Source of the DNA: Janthinobacterium rivuli
GTDB lineage: Bacteria; Pseudomonadota; Gammaproteobacteria; Burkholderiales; Burkholderiaceae_D
Assembly (NCBI RefSeq): GCF_029690045.1
Contig: NZ_CP121464.1
Location: forward strand, 1,922,001 to 1,986,000
Direction: 5' to 3'
DNA length: 64,000 nucleotides
The notes below the pieces were generated by a model that saw only the letters and a list, made by a program, of their open reading frames with translations, was not told the DNA's origin and did no database searches. The translations under genes were made by a program, and so were the position numbers. Below, one piece after another: positions 27,240-34,774 of the stretch (its first letter is position 1; each line of letters opens with the position of its first letter).

Positions 27240-27368
27240 ACGATTCGAATGATGAAACCGCGAGGTTGCCCCTTTGGCGAGGTCACTGGGGGCGTTCCTA
27301 TGAGGTGCAAAGAGCTGTTGCCACCGTCTACATGCATCAGTAGTTTGTGTTTGCAGCTCCTATCAGGC

Positions 27369-27935
27369 CTAGGCTGCAGCCTTGAGGATACGATAGACAC
27401 TTGCGATACCGATTGAACAAGCATCTGCAATTTCTTGCTTCGTCAATCCCTTACTGTGCAGCGCCAATACTTTTGTGGACTTAGCTTGTGCTGTCGGTGC
27501 GCGACCTAAGTACTTGCCGGCTTCCTTAGCTGCAGCTATTCCTACCTTCTGGCGCTCTAGCATGTTCTCACGCTCAAACTGAGCGATGCTGCCGAACAGG
27601 TTGAAGGTGAGTCGTCCTTGTGGTGTACTTGTGTCTATACCCATATCCAGGATTTGGATGGAGGCGCCAGCTGCCGTCACAGCAGCTTCGATCTCAATCA
27701 TGTGAATCATCGAGCGTGCTATACGTGAAAGACTAGTGAATACTAGTACATCGTTCTTCTTGAGCTTTGCAAGTACCTTGGCGAACTCAACACGGTCAGT
27801 CATCTTTACGCTGCTGATCTTCTCTTGGTAGATCGTTTGATTGGTACAACCTGCGGCCAGCAGTTGTACAACCTGATCGGCCAATCCGGCTACCTGTTCA
27901 ACAGTCGATGTTCTTGCGTATCCGTACGTAGTCAT
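27369..27935 (-). CDS. Serine recombinase (resolvase/invertase family)
   Basis: A 188-residue small serine recombinase. The catalytic N-domain shows 'MTTYGYARTSTVEQ' (nucleophile Ser in YARTS), 'VLVFTSLSRIARSM' (catalytic Arg pair in SRIARS) and 'TPQGRLTFNLFGSIAQFERE'. The C-terminus is a Hin-type helix-turn-helix ('LTKQEIADACSIGIASVYRIL'). Such enzymes resolve cointegrates or invert DNA segments. ATG 27935 was preferred over a TTG 15 bp upstream because the family starts MTTYGYART. A 15-bp dyad (27968-27982) lies 33 bp upstream and the XRE repressor gene is next on the same strand. No inverted pair of recombination sites was spotted nearby. Confidence 0.9.
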   Translation of the reverse strand: MTTYGYARTSTVEQVAGLADQVVQLLAAGCTNQTIYQEKISSVKMTDRVEFAKVLAKLKKNDVLVFTSLSRIARSMIHMIEIEAAVTAAGASIQILDMGIDTSTPQGRLTFNLFGSIAQFERENMLERQKVGIAAAKEAGKYLGRAPTAQAKSTKVLALHSKGLTKQEIADACSIGIASVYRILKAAA

Positions 27936-27967
27936 GTCAGTGCAATCCAACTTTAGATTCTAGAAGT

Positions 27968-27982
27968 AGTGATAATATCACT
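27968..27982. promoter_or_regulatory. Operator- or res-like dyad upstream of the serine recombinase
   Basis: AGTGATA-A-TATCACT, a 15-bp palindrome 33 bp before the recombinase start and between it and the XRE gene. It could be the binding site of the XRE repressor or of the recombinase. Confidence 0.5.
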
Positions 27983-28071
27983 GGACTCTAGAGTGAACAA
28001 GCGAATTGATAGACTTTTCAGTGGCGCTGGCTGTCACTCTCTGAACCCTGCCCATTTGATAGATATTGGGG

Positions 28072-28311
28072 CTACTTGCGCAACATTTCCCAGAGTTCCA
28101 TGCCAACTGCCTCTGATAGGCGCTCCATGTTGTCAACCGAAATGTTTCGCTCGCCACGTTCAACTTGGCCGATGTAAGTGCGATGTAGCCCTGCATACTC
28201 TGCTAGCGCTTCCTGTGAAAGCTTCCTTTCTTCTCGTGCACGGCGAAGCACCATTCCAAAACGTACTCTGGCTGGCTGCGGGTTGGGCGAAGGTAAGGAG
28301 GGTTTTTGCAC
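28072..28311 (-). CDS. XRE-family transcriptional regulator
   Basis: A 79-residue helix-turn-helix protein: 'FGMVLRRAREERKLSQEALAEYAGLHRTYIGQVERGERNI' spans a complete HTH_3 domain with the usual 'ISVDNMERLSEAVGM' fourth and fifth helices. The start is GTG 28311, or possibly the internal Met at about residue 20; no strong ribosome binding site distinguishes them. It is a single-domain repressor of the kind that controls plasmid or element genes. The dyad between it and the serine recombinase gene is a plausible target. It has no partner toxin gene adjacent on its strand. Confidence 0.88.
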   Translation of the reverse strand: MQKPSLPSPNPQPARVRFGMVLRRAREERKLSQEALAEYAGLHRTYIGQVERGERNISVDNMERLSEAVGMELWEMLRK

Positions 28312-28602
28312 AACTAGATCGTGCAGTTTTGATGACTTTGGGTCTACAGAGTTTAAGTAGCTATGTTACGATTAGGCATGAAAGTAATGCCATCGAGTGT
28401 CTGTAGCACTTAAAAGGTTCACTGTGCAGCGTAGTTGATTTTCAAATCCCTTGAAGTAGTTGCATGTGGCTTCGCATAATCAGAACTTTTCCATATATTG
28501 CTGGCGCTTGCCGAGAATAATTCGACCATGCCTATATTGTAGTTATTGATTTAGCAGTCGATAGTATTGTTATTTATTTGAAAAATTAAATGAAAGGTAA
28601 TT

Positions 28603-29382
28603 GTGAGGAAAATTAGTTCATCTTCAAATATTGTCACAGCGTTAGCCGTCCTTTCCGTACAGTTTCTCTTACCTGTTGCGCACGCGGATGGTGAGATTGA
28701 TGTTGCTGGACTTAAGGCGTGCGGTAGCATATATGGCTCCACAATGGCAACGAAAACCTTGCAAATGCCATTAAAGGATAGTGAGGTGGAGGTTGAGATA
28801 GGTCAAAGTATTATTTATACTTATAATATCTCTATAATGAATGGGGTTGAAAGTAAGAAGTTCGCTTTTGATAAAGAAATAAAATTTTCTGGATCTGCAT
28901 TGGGAGCTAAATTTGATGTTGTTGTTCAGCCTAACTCTACAGTTCTGAGTGAGAAACAGACGAAATATAATCCAAGCGAGTATACTTTCAAGTACGAAAA
29001 AGATGCGTCACCAAGTGAGGGATTCTTTAAGCAGGCTCTACATATTTATCTGGATTTGCCGAGTGGGAATGTTTATGCTAAGGCAAGTAATTTTGGTGAT
29101 CCTATTAAGATAGGACTGGCATCAATAACGACATCTGAAAAATGTCTGAAAAGAAGTGTGGATTCATTTAGAAAGGAATTAGTTTATTCAGGGGTCTCCA
29201 ATGGATCAATTTCAGTATTGTATCGTGAATTTTATGATGACATGGCAAGACCAGCATTTTCGCAGGAGCTTCGCTATGACTTGAAGGACGGGGATGAGAT
29301 AGGCTATAAGGGTTCTCGCTTCAAGGTAATTAAGGCTAGTAATACTGGCTTAAAGTACAAAGTTTTGAAATCCCTTGATTGA
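28603..29382 (+). CDS. Secreted protein of unknown function, AT-rich
   Basis: A 259-residue protein starting at GTG 28603 after AAAGG (28593-28597). A signal peptide is clear (MRKISSSS, hydrophobic core, PVAHA about residue 28). The mature part is beta-strand-rich with no motif I recognise; two Cys are visible (about 37 and 172), which might form a disulfide. Its composition is markedly AT-rich even for the element, with codons such as ATA, AGA and TTA, unlike the chromosome. It is convergent with the nuclease-like gene. Being exported, it may be a surface or periplasmic cargo protein rather than part of the mobility machinery. Confidence 0.6.
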   Translation: MRKISSSSNIVTALAVLSVQFLLPVAHADGEIDVAGLKACGSIYGSTMATKTLQMPLKDSEVEVEIGQSIIYTYNISIMNGVESKKFAFDKEIKFSGSALGAKFDVVVQPNSTVLSEKQTKYNPSEYTFKYEKDASPSEGFFKQALHIYLDLPSGNVYAKASNFGDPIKIGLASITTSEKCLKRSVDSFRKELVYSGVSNGSISVLYREFYDDMARPAFSQELRYDLKDGDEIGYKGSRFKVIKASNTGLKYKVLKSLD

Positions 29383-29416
29383 TATGAAAAATGTTCCTAT
29401 TGTGGAATTAACTTTT

Positions 29417-30118
29417 TCAATTTCCCATCTGATTCAATTGTGACGTCTTCTTCTTCTTCTTCTTTCTTTGTTTTGCAGATTGAAACCCGGCAGCTTCCCA
29501 TTCCTTCCTAGGTGCTGTCTTATGGCTCCACTCGGAATGGGTCGCTTGCCATTCCTTGATTAAATGAAGGGGATAGGTAACTTCCTGGCCATCTGGCGTA
29601 CGTGCTATGTAGTTTATTGGCAGTCCATTTCGAGTGGCTCGACAATAGCTATTTAGCTTTGTAAATCCAGATTGGTGACACCAAAGAATACCTAATTTAT
29701 TGTACAGTTTAATATTCTCATAAGTGGGCCACACTGAAAAAACAATGATTTGAGATAGTGGTGGCAATTTTCGCTGTTGTTCACTGTGTTTGTATGCGCT
29801 GTTATTCCATGAATGCAGTTGTTCAAGCCATGGAACTGTTTGACCACGGGTGCGGTAGGGGTTGTTTTTTGCATCGTGTAGTGCCTTATCTGCCTGAAAC
29901 TTTGTTTTATGGGAGTTTAAGCCGGATGTTTTAAATTCAACCATGCAATCTAATGGATCATACGGTATGAAGTCAATCTTAGCCTTGAAGGGCTGGCCTG
30001 ATTGGTCGTGTAGCTCTGCATTAATGAATTCATAGTTTCCTGGCCGACGGTAGCCGAGAGGTTCGAAGAATTTTGCTGCTATAGATTCTGCTTTAGAGTC
30101 GTAATTCATAATTTCCAT
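29417..30118 (-). CDS. Putative PD-(D/E)XK-like nuclease
   Basis: A 233-residue protein. The N-terminal half carries a pattern typical of restriction-endonuclease-like folds: Glu11 in a first helix ('AESIAAKFFEPLG'), then Asp49 in 'KAKIDFIPYDP', then Glu61-x-Lys63 in 'CMVEFKTSG'. Spacing and hydrophobic context fit the PD-(D/E)XK catalytic core. The C-terminal tail is strongly basic (KQRKKKKKKTS), encoded by a TTC/CTT-repeat tract at about 29446-29470, and probably binds nucleic acid. ATG 30118 or ATG 30109 could be the start. It lies 144 bp downstream of the helicase gene on the same strand. The enzymatic assignment is inference from motif spacing; the family is not recognised. Confidence 0.5.
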   Translation of the reverse strand: MEIMNYDSKAESIAAKFFEPLGYRRPGNYEFINAELHDQSGQPFKAKIDFIPYDPLDCMVEFKTSGLNSHKTKFQADKALHDAKNNPYRTRGQTVPWLEQLHSWNNSAYKHSEQQRKLPPLSQIIVFSVWPTYENIKLYNKLGILWCHQSGFTKLNSYCRATRNGLPINYIARTPDGQEVTYPLHLIKEWQATHSEWSHKTAPRKEWEAAGFQSAKQRKKKKKKTSQLNQMGN

Positions 30119-30262
30119 TGTAAAAGTTGTTGGAGTACTTCACTGCAAGAAGCGATGCACTTCGTATTAAGTAATAAGCTCATGCTTGATCGGAACGGGC
30201 AGAACTTTAATGTAAGTCATTGATTTTTAATGATTATTTCAGTACTTATGGTCGGAACATAG

Positions 30263-31531
30263 TCAGAACGTAGCCGTAACATGGTCGGAATAACGCTGCT
30301 TTACTTCGTACAGTTCCATGCCAATTTGGTAGTAAACGCTTTTCGGGCCAGTATCAAAACGCACTTTTTTATTCTCAAAACCAAGTTCACGTAATAGGTG
30401 AGGTAGTTGGTGAGGATTTGGTTTCCCCAGCGCCTCCGAGTCAAAGGCATTGTTTACATCCTTTGTGGTAAAGACTTTATTGTCTATCGTCCATTCCTTT
30501 AGGAATTTTGTATATATATTTTCTGATAGTCCAATCATCTGCAGCAAATTTTCACTTTGAGCTATATACTTAGGATTGAATCCGTCGAGCGAATAATCCA
30601 TAAACCAATTGTAAACCTTATCAAGTGAGCCATCCAGCGCCAGCCAATCTGCAAGTTCTTTAATGAAAGACTGAGTTTCTTCTTTATTGAATCGATGTAC
30701 CAGAGGTGCAGGACTCCACCATCGTCTTTCATTCGCATCAAGGCGTAAAGGTCGACTATCGTTACTTGCGAGAATAAATCGTGTATAGGTGTTTGTCATG
30801 CCACCTTGTAAGCCTTTCCGTTCAGTGTAGGCCCTCTCTTCAGATAGCATTGATTTCAGCTTGGTCTGCGTGTCGTCACTGCCAGCAGCTGGATCGTCTA
30901 AAAGAACTAAGAGATTATCTTCGAGTATAGTAGAAAATTGTCCTAAAACTTTCTGAAAACTATTTACTACGCTTGTGTGATGTAGCAGAGGGTGAAGAAT
31001 TGATTCTATTAAGAAACCTTTCCCTGTTCCGACGTCTGAAATTAGAAGGATATGCCAGCTTGGCCGTTCGTTTGGTTGTTGGAATGTGTGGGCGATCCAT
31101 TGCACAAATATATGCCGTTCGGCATCGTCCGGGATTAGGCGAATTAGATATTCAAGGAATAAGGGAGATACTTGTTTGCTATCGATGGAAGGTTCGTAAG
31201 ATTTATATGTATTTACGAAATTGCATCCTGTTTTTGGTTCTTTGTAGATGGGCAAACCTTTTGGTACGAACTTAGTTCCTATGACATGTGGTAATGTTGA
31301 GATAATGTATGGTAAGTTTCGCTCATCACACACTTTATCATTACTGCGAAGCCAATCCGTCATGTCATTATTAATATACGACAGTGGGAGTGTGGTGCCA
31401 TTAAAGCAGTTATATAATTGTGTGGTATTGCTCGATGAGTTATCAATTTTGCAAAAACCGCGCTCTTTCAATGATTTCGAGTACTCTATAAGCGTTGCTT
31501 TATTAGTGGGTGATAGTTCGTTTTTCTGCAT
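30263..31531 (-). CDS. Helicase-type ATPase (DUF5906/SF3-like replication protein)
   Basis: A 422-residue protein resembling the helicase half of phage/plasmid primase-helicases. Walker A 'SDVGTGKGFLIESIL' is at about residues 162-176 and Walker B 'LLVLLDDPA' at about 205; 'TRFILASNDSRPLRLDANERRWW' is the arginine/sensor region seen in DUF5906 proteins. A winged-helix-like C-terminus follows. The N-terminal 150 residues lack recognisable primase motifs, so a primase may be missing or supplied in trans. ATG 31531 has GGAG upstream and overlaps the preceding small gene by 29 bp; an earlier TTG was rejected. It probably drives replication of the excised element. Confidence 0.75.
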   Translation of the reverse strand: MQKNELSPTNKATLIEYSKSLKERGFCKIDNSSSNTTQLYNCFNGTTLPLSYINNDMTDWLRSNDKVCDERNLPYIISTLPHVIGTKFVPKGLPIYKEPKTGCNFVNTYKSYEPSIDSKQVSPLFLEYLIRLIPDDAERHIFVQWIAHTFQQPNERPSWHILLISDVGTGKGFLIESILHPLLHHTSVVNSFQKVLGQFSTILEDNLLVLLDDPAAGSDDTQTKLKSMLSEERAYTERKGLQGGMTNTYTRFILASNDSRPLRLDANERRWWSPAPLVHRFNKEETQSFIKELADWLALDGSLDKVYNWFMDYSLDGFNPKYIAQSENLLQMIGLSENIYTKFLKEWTIDNKVFTTKDVNNAFDSEALGKPNPHQLPHLLRELGFENKKVRFDTGPKSVYYQIGMELYEVKQRYSDHVTATF

Positions 31532-31670
31532 ACTTAATTGTCTCCAAAGCGGCAAGGCTCATATTGATGATTGTTGAAATGTTAGTGTTTTTTTCTTTTG
31601 CTAAATAATATAATCTCGCCCAAATAGTGGGTTTGAGATACATGTAGCGACGTTCAAGTTGCATTGACAT
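31503..31670 (-). CDS. Small ribbon-helix-helix-like protein
   Basis: A 55-residue protein: a basic strand-like start (MSMQLERRYMYLKPTIW), then 'ARLYYLAKEKNTNISTIINMSLAALETI', a helix-turn-helix spacing typical of CopG/Arc-type DNA-binding proteins. The start ATG 31670 has an AAGGAAG site; the frame continues upstream with no better start. It overlaps the gene before it by 17 bp and the helicase gene after it by 29 bp, so the three are translationally coupled. Probable role: copy-number or transcription control of the replication operon (inference). Confidence 0.6.
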   Translation of the reverse strand: MSMQLERRYMYLKPTIWARLYYLAKEKNTNISTIINMSLAALETIKYAEKRTITH

Positions 31671-31887
31671 GCTTGACTTCCTTGAAAAATTTTTCCACTC
31701 GAATGAAGTTGGCAAGGCGTGGCTTATTCCATGGAAGACCTGTCGGCGTCGTGAAGCCTGCCTCGTTTAGTGCTTCTGACAGGCTGCGAAGAGTGGATAC
31801 TGGTCGTAGCTTGAAGATGTACGCTAATACTTCTGAATAGTAAGTATCTGGTTGGTGTTTGCCACCGAATGAAATGCGAAAGGCCAT
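31654..31887 (-). CDS. Small helix-turn-helix-like protein, first gene of replication operon
   Basis: A 77-residue basic protein. The segment 'LSEALNEAGFTTPTGLPWNKPRLANFIR' resembles the recombinase/helix-turn-helix module found after serine-recombinase catalytic domains, but there is no catalytic domain. ATG 31887 follows TTAGGAGC. It is first in an overlapping three-gene operon driven by a near-consensus promoter (31994-32022). Confidence 0.6.
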   Translation of the reverse strand: MAFRISFGGKHQPDTYYSEVLAYIFKLRPVSTLRSLSEALNEAGFTTPTGLPWNKPRLANFIRVEKFFKEVKHVNAT

Positions 31888-32429
31888 AGGTAGTGCTCCT
31901 AAGTGAAAAAGGCAAGTGATAAGATATTTGTGGGATTAACTGCGGGAGGGGGGGCGATGCATGTAGCTGGCACTACTGTCTCAGCTACTGCGTAGTATAG
32001 CATATTCGACAACATATGTCAATAGCTGATCACACTATCTTCTGTATGTCAAGTCGTAATTTTTGATTTTGTTGGCCTGTGGCATACTAAAAAGCAGGAT
32101 GTTTGATTTGATTAAAAATCCAGTTTGATGTGCTTCTGCTTAGCAATGGATGAGAATTTCTATCTCTGTCCATTGTTTGGCAGCCTTCCGGTCTTGTCGA
32201 GGTGGGCTTCGACCAATCGTAATCGGGCGTATGCGCGCTGTTTCCTTTCTAGTCCAAGTGCGCTGTGTGTGGCTGTTCAGTAGCTAGTCTGTGACTTCGG
32301 TGTTTAAGTTAGTGTCGGGCTTCGGTAGCGAGGATGATGACATGATTTTCGCTCTTCGTGAATTTCCTACTTCCTGCGTAAGCAGGTCATGGAGTTTTTC
32401 GTGACCACCTACATCTATATAGTTGCCTT
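31888..32429. other. 540-bp non-coding region between replication operon and integrase
   Basis: No convincing gene on either strand. It holds the near-consensus minus-strand promoter (31994-32022), an 8-bp ACATATGT palindrome overlapping its -35 region, and an AT-rich stretch. A dyad CAATGGA (32145-32151)/TCCATTG (32170-32176) contains an inner GAGA/TCTC pair. The left edge has a run of eight G (minus: C). This is the best place in the element for a replication origin, but no iteron array is seen. Confidence 0.5.
31994..32022 (-). promoter_or_regulatory. Near-consensus sigma-70 promoter for the replication operon
   Basis: On the minus strand: TTGACA, exactly 17 bp, TATACT. It lies about 107 bp upstream of the first gene of the operon. 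The strongest-looking promoter in the element; probably repressed, since ACATATGT overlaps its -35 side. Confidence 0.7.
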
Positions 32430-32440
32430 CTATATAGTTG
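32414..32440. repeat. 12-bp direct repeat at the integrase 3' end
   Basis: TCTATATAGTTG at 32414-32425 and 32429-32440; the second copy contains the integrase stop codon. Possibly a protein-binding site or the trace of a small duplication. Confidence 0.5.
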
Positions 32441-33644
32441 GGGTCAAGGTTAGGAGAAAATCAGCCCACTTTTGCAGGGCAAGGCGCTTCTCTGGGATTT
32501 CCTCGCGGACATCGTAAATGCCGGATACACCACCGATAGCGTGGCTTAGCGCTCGTTCTGTATCGAATTCCGAAATGCCCAGGTTTCGCATGTGGCCCTT
32601 GGCTGTAGATCGGGTGTCATGTGGGGTGAATTTAGTAATCTTCAGTCGTCCCGTATCGAATGCGCGTGTGATAGCTGCCCAGAGGGTGCGCGTGGTGATG
32701 GGCTGACCTAGCTTGCGTGTGACGCGTGCAGGTAGGACGTAAGGAGAGTTGCCAGCCAATTCATGTAGTCGACGGAACCATGCTACAACTGGCGGAGTCA
32801 GTGGGACGAGAAAGCCTGTGCGAGTCTTGGTTAGTTCGTTGGGGACGAACCAGCTTCCATTTTCAAGGTCGATGTTCTTCCATTGGGCTGTGACAAGCTC
32901 GTTCGTCCTGACGCATGTGGCAAGCAAGATGCGTAGGGCTAATCCGTTTTCTGTGCCGAGTGTGTCTATCGTGGCAAGGAGGGTGCGTAGGTCGTCTTCG
33001 GACAGCATCACGCGTTTCTTGATGGGAGGGCGAGGGCCAAGCAGAGAGGTAAGGCTGACCCCGGCGCAGGGGTTTATTGCTATGATGTGTAGTCCTGCTG
33101 CGTGATCGAACAGCTTTGATGCGGTGGTGAGTACGCGTTTGGAGATAGTCCATGTATTGTCCGCGTCGCGAAGCATTTGTACAATTTCCTGTCCGGTAAC
33201 ATCGGGTACTGGGCGTGAGCCAAGCTTCGGAATGATGACATTGTTTAAATCAGCGTTGCGGTAGTAGAGTGTGCTGGCGGCAAAGGAGGCTGGGGTGAGT
33301 CGTTTTACTCTATAGTCTTCAGCAAGGCGCTTGATTGACCACTCAGGTGTGGATTCCTTCTGCTTCCTGCTTGCCTTTTCTTGGGCTGGGTCTGCGCCTC
33401 CGTCAATTGCTGCTCGGTGGGCGCTGGCAAGTCTGCGTGCGTCGGATAATGTAATGTCAGGGTAGTTGCCGAGTGTCAATTCTCGGCGCTTCTTGTTCTG
33501 GTAGTAGCGCAATGTCCACGATGCAGTGCCAGCGTTCGAAAGCGTGAAGGTCAAGCCATCACCGTCAGACTTGGCTACTGGAGCGCCTTGCTTCTTCCAT
33601 TGGCGAAGTTGGATGTCAGTTAGGGTGTGTGTGTTTTTTGCCAT
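32430..33644 (-). CDS. int: Tyrosine-type site-specific integrase (P4-like)
   Basis: A 404-residue integrase. The N-terminal DUF4102-type domain ('GLTFTLSNAGTASWTLRYY', 'LTLGNYPDITLSDARRLA') is the arm-binding part; a core-binding SAM-like region follows, then the catalytic domain with Arg246 ('TCVRTNELV'), His342-x-x-Arg345 ('HDTRS'), His368 ('LSHAIGG') and Tyr377 ('GIYDVREE'). All catalytic residues are present, so it is probably active. The ATG at 33644 lies only 21 bp inside the right 18-bp repeat, and the gene reads inward. In the integrated state its upstream DNA is therefore the attachment region and flanking chromosome. Confidence 0.95.
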   Translation of the reverse strand: MAKNTHTLTDIQLRQWKKQGAPVAKSDGDGLTFTLSNAGTASWTLRYYQNKKRRELTLGNYPDITLSDARRLASAHRAAIDGGADPAQEKASRKQKESTPEWSIKRLAEDYRVKRLTPASFAASTLYYRNADLNNVIIPKLGSRPVPDVTGQEIVQMLRDADNTWTISKRVLTTASKLFDHAAGLHIIAINPCAGVSLTSLLGPRPPIKKRVMLSEDDLRTLLATIDTLGTENGLALRILLATCVRTNELVTAQWKNIDLENGSWFVPNELTKTRTGFLVPLTPPVVAWFRRLHELAGNSPYVLPARVTRKLGQPITTRTLWAAITRAFDTGRLKITKFTPHDTRSTAKGHMRNLGISEFDTERALSHAIGGVSGIYDVREEIPEKRLALQKWADFLLTLTPTI

Positions 33645-33665
33645 AGCTACCTATTCTACTGGCTG

Positions 33666-33683
33666 GCTACCTATCTAGCTACC
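33666..33683. repeat. Right 18-bp direct repeat (candidate attR core)
   Basis: Identical to 23623-23640, 10,043 bp away and in the same orientation. A further AGCTACCTAT unit lies between it and the integrase start. Confidence 0.55.
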
Positions 33684-34392
33684 CGAAAATGCTGCGCTGC
33701 TGTGTCTATTTATGAATTGCGGTGACACAAGTCGGGTGCCTCTATAGAGGGAAGTGGGACATTTTTGACTATCTGAAAATTACCGTGAAGCATGAATGAA
33801 AATCGCAGGTGGCGAGTTTCATGGGAAAAATCCTTGCTTGAATAGGTGGCGATAGGCGCGAATCTTACCGCATGCGTGTCGATGGCGTCCTGCACCGCTT
33901 GCCCGGTATGGGCTTTAATGACTGGCCGCGAAAAAAGAGGAGGGATAAAATATTTATACTTAACCAATCGTGGCGCATGAATATTATGTTTTTGTGTATC
34001 ATTGATCAACCCCTATGTTTGATTTGGCATAAGTGGCTGGCGCGGCAGGATGCGTCCCGCCGTTTAACGCGACAAAGGTGTAAAGTTTCTCGCTAAAACG
34101 CGATAAAAACTACTAAAATGGCACCGTGTAACAACTGTGTCATACGGCTTTGTTACAGCCAAGTGAAGAACCGAACAGGAAGCAGTTGTAATTAGTTGTA
34201 ATTGCTATTCCGATTACATGACCACTGTGCCGGGGACGGAGTGTCAATTCCGTCTCTGGCACCGCCAGACTTGTTATATAAATTGCAGTACTATATCTAT
34301 GAGACTGTTTTGCGACATCAATAGATGGTACTATTTTGAAATGTTGCAGTTTTAATAGTGAGACTTGCGCGTAGCATTTGCAAAGGAAGAAA
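33684..34392. other. ~700-bp intergenic region right of the element
   Basis: No supported gene. A 99-codon open frame on the minus strand (33710-34009) has no ribosome binding site, no recognisable motif and odd composition. The region contains the hairpin at 34227-34262 and AT-rich DNA (34075-34140) that may hold the promoter of the next gene. It may include displaced attachment-site or element remnant DNA. Confidence 0.5.
34227..34262. repeat. REP-like hairpin
   Basis: GTGCCGGGGACGGA (34227-34240), loop GTGTCAAT, TCCGTCTCTGGCAC (34249-34262): a 14-bp stem if two G-U pairs are allowed. It resembles the GGGGACGGA-type palindromes scattered in intergenic DNA of many proteobacteria. No T run follows. 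Confidence 0.5.
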
Positions 34393-34764
34393 ATGCGAAC
34401 TGCATTTGAAGCGTGGGCGCAGCGTGACGGCCACATTGTGCGGCGAAGAGAAGATAAACCGGATGAGTACCTGATTTTCGAGACCCAGCGCCGCTGGGTT
34501 ATCTGGCAGGCTGCTCTGACGCATGGCAAGACGGCTGCCAAGCCGCGCGTGAGCGCGGCCGAGAAGGCGGCGAAAGCCCAGCGCGCGCTGGAAATGTCTT
34601 CCGATGAAGCGACCGTGCGCAACAAGGTGCTCAATGAGGTGCTCGACGCCTTCAGCGGCGCCGATGGCGCGGCCGGCATGGAAGGCATACTGAAAGTAAT
34701 CCAGGGCCTGAAGCAGAAGCAGAAGGCACTGGCCGACGACAAGAGCGAAGATTCAACGGCTTGA
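34393..34764 (+). CDS. Conserved-looking hypothetical protein
   Basis: A 123-residue protein I do not recognise. The N-terminus 'MRTAFEAWAQRDGHIVRRRE' through 'QRRWVIWQAALTHG' looks like a compact domain that is often seen at the start of small gammaproteobacterial and betaproteobacterial proteins. It continues into an Ala/Lys-rich helix and a Lys-rich C-terminal coil ('GLKQKQKALADDKSED'). ATG 34393 follows AAGGAAG. GC content is back to the chromosomal level. It is followed by a DUF1653 gene 10 bp downstream, so they are probably cotranscribed. Confidence 0.6.
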   Translation: MRTAFEAWAQRDGHIVRRREDKPDEYLIFETQRRWVIWQAALTHGKTAAKPRVSAAEKAAKAQRALEMSSDEATVRNKVLNEVLDAFSGADGAAGMEGILKVIQGLKQKQKALADDKSEDSTA

Positions 34765-34774
34765 GGGGACGGCG

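Larger units (their letters stand above)
23623..33683. mobile_element. Putative ~10-kb integrative element with defence-like cargo
   Basis: The interval is bounded by an 18-bp direct repeat (23623-23640 and 33666-33683), carries a tyrosine integrase at the right edge and an excisionase-like gene at the left edge, and is visibly more AT-rich than its flanks. Inside are a serine recombinase, an XRE repressor, a helicase-type ATPase with small overlapping genes, a nuclease-like protein, and Abi_C, HEPN-like and FRG cargo. There are no capsid, tail or terminase genes and no conjugation genes, so it is neither a full prophage nor an ICE; a phage satellite or small integrative element fits best. 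No tRNA is at the borders. The exact ends are inferred from the repeat. Confidence 0.7.

Noticed and set aside
33710..34009. 99-codon minus-strand frame right of the element
   Set aside because: No ribosome binding site, no domain and no composition match to either chromosome or element.
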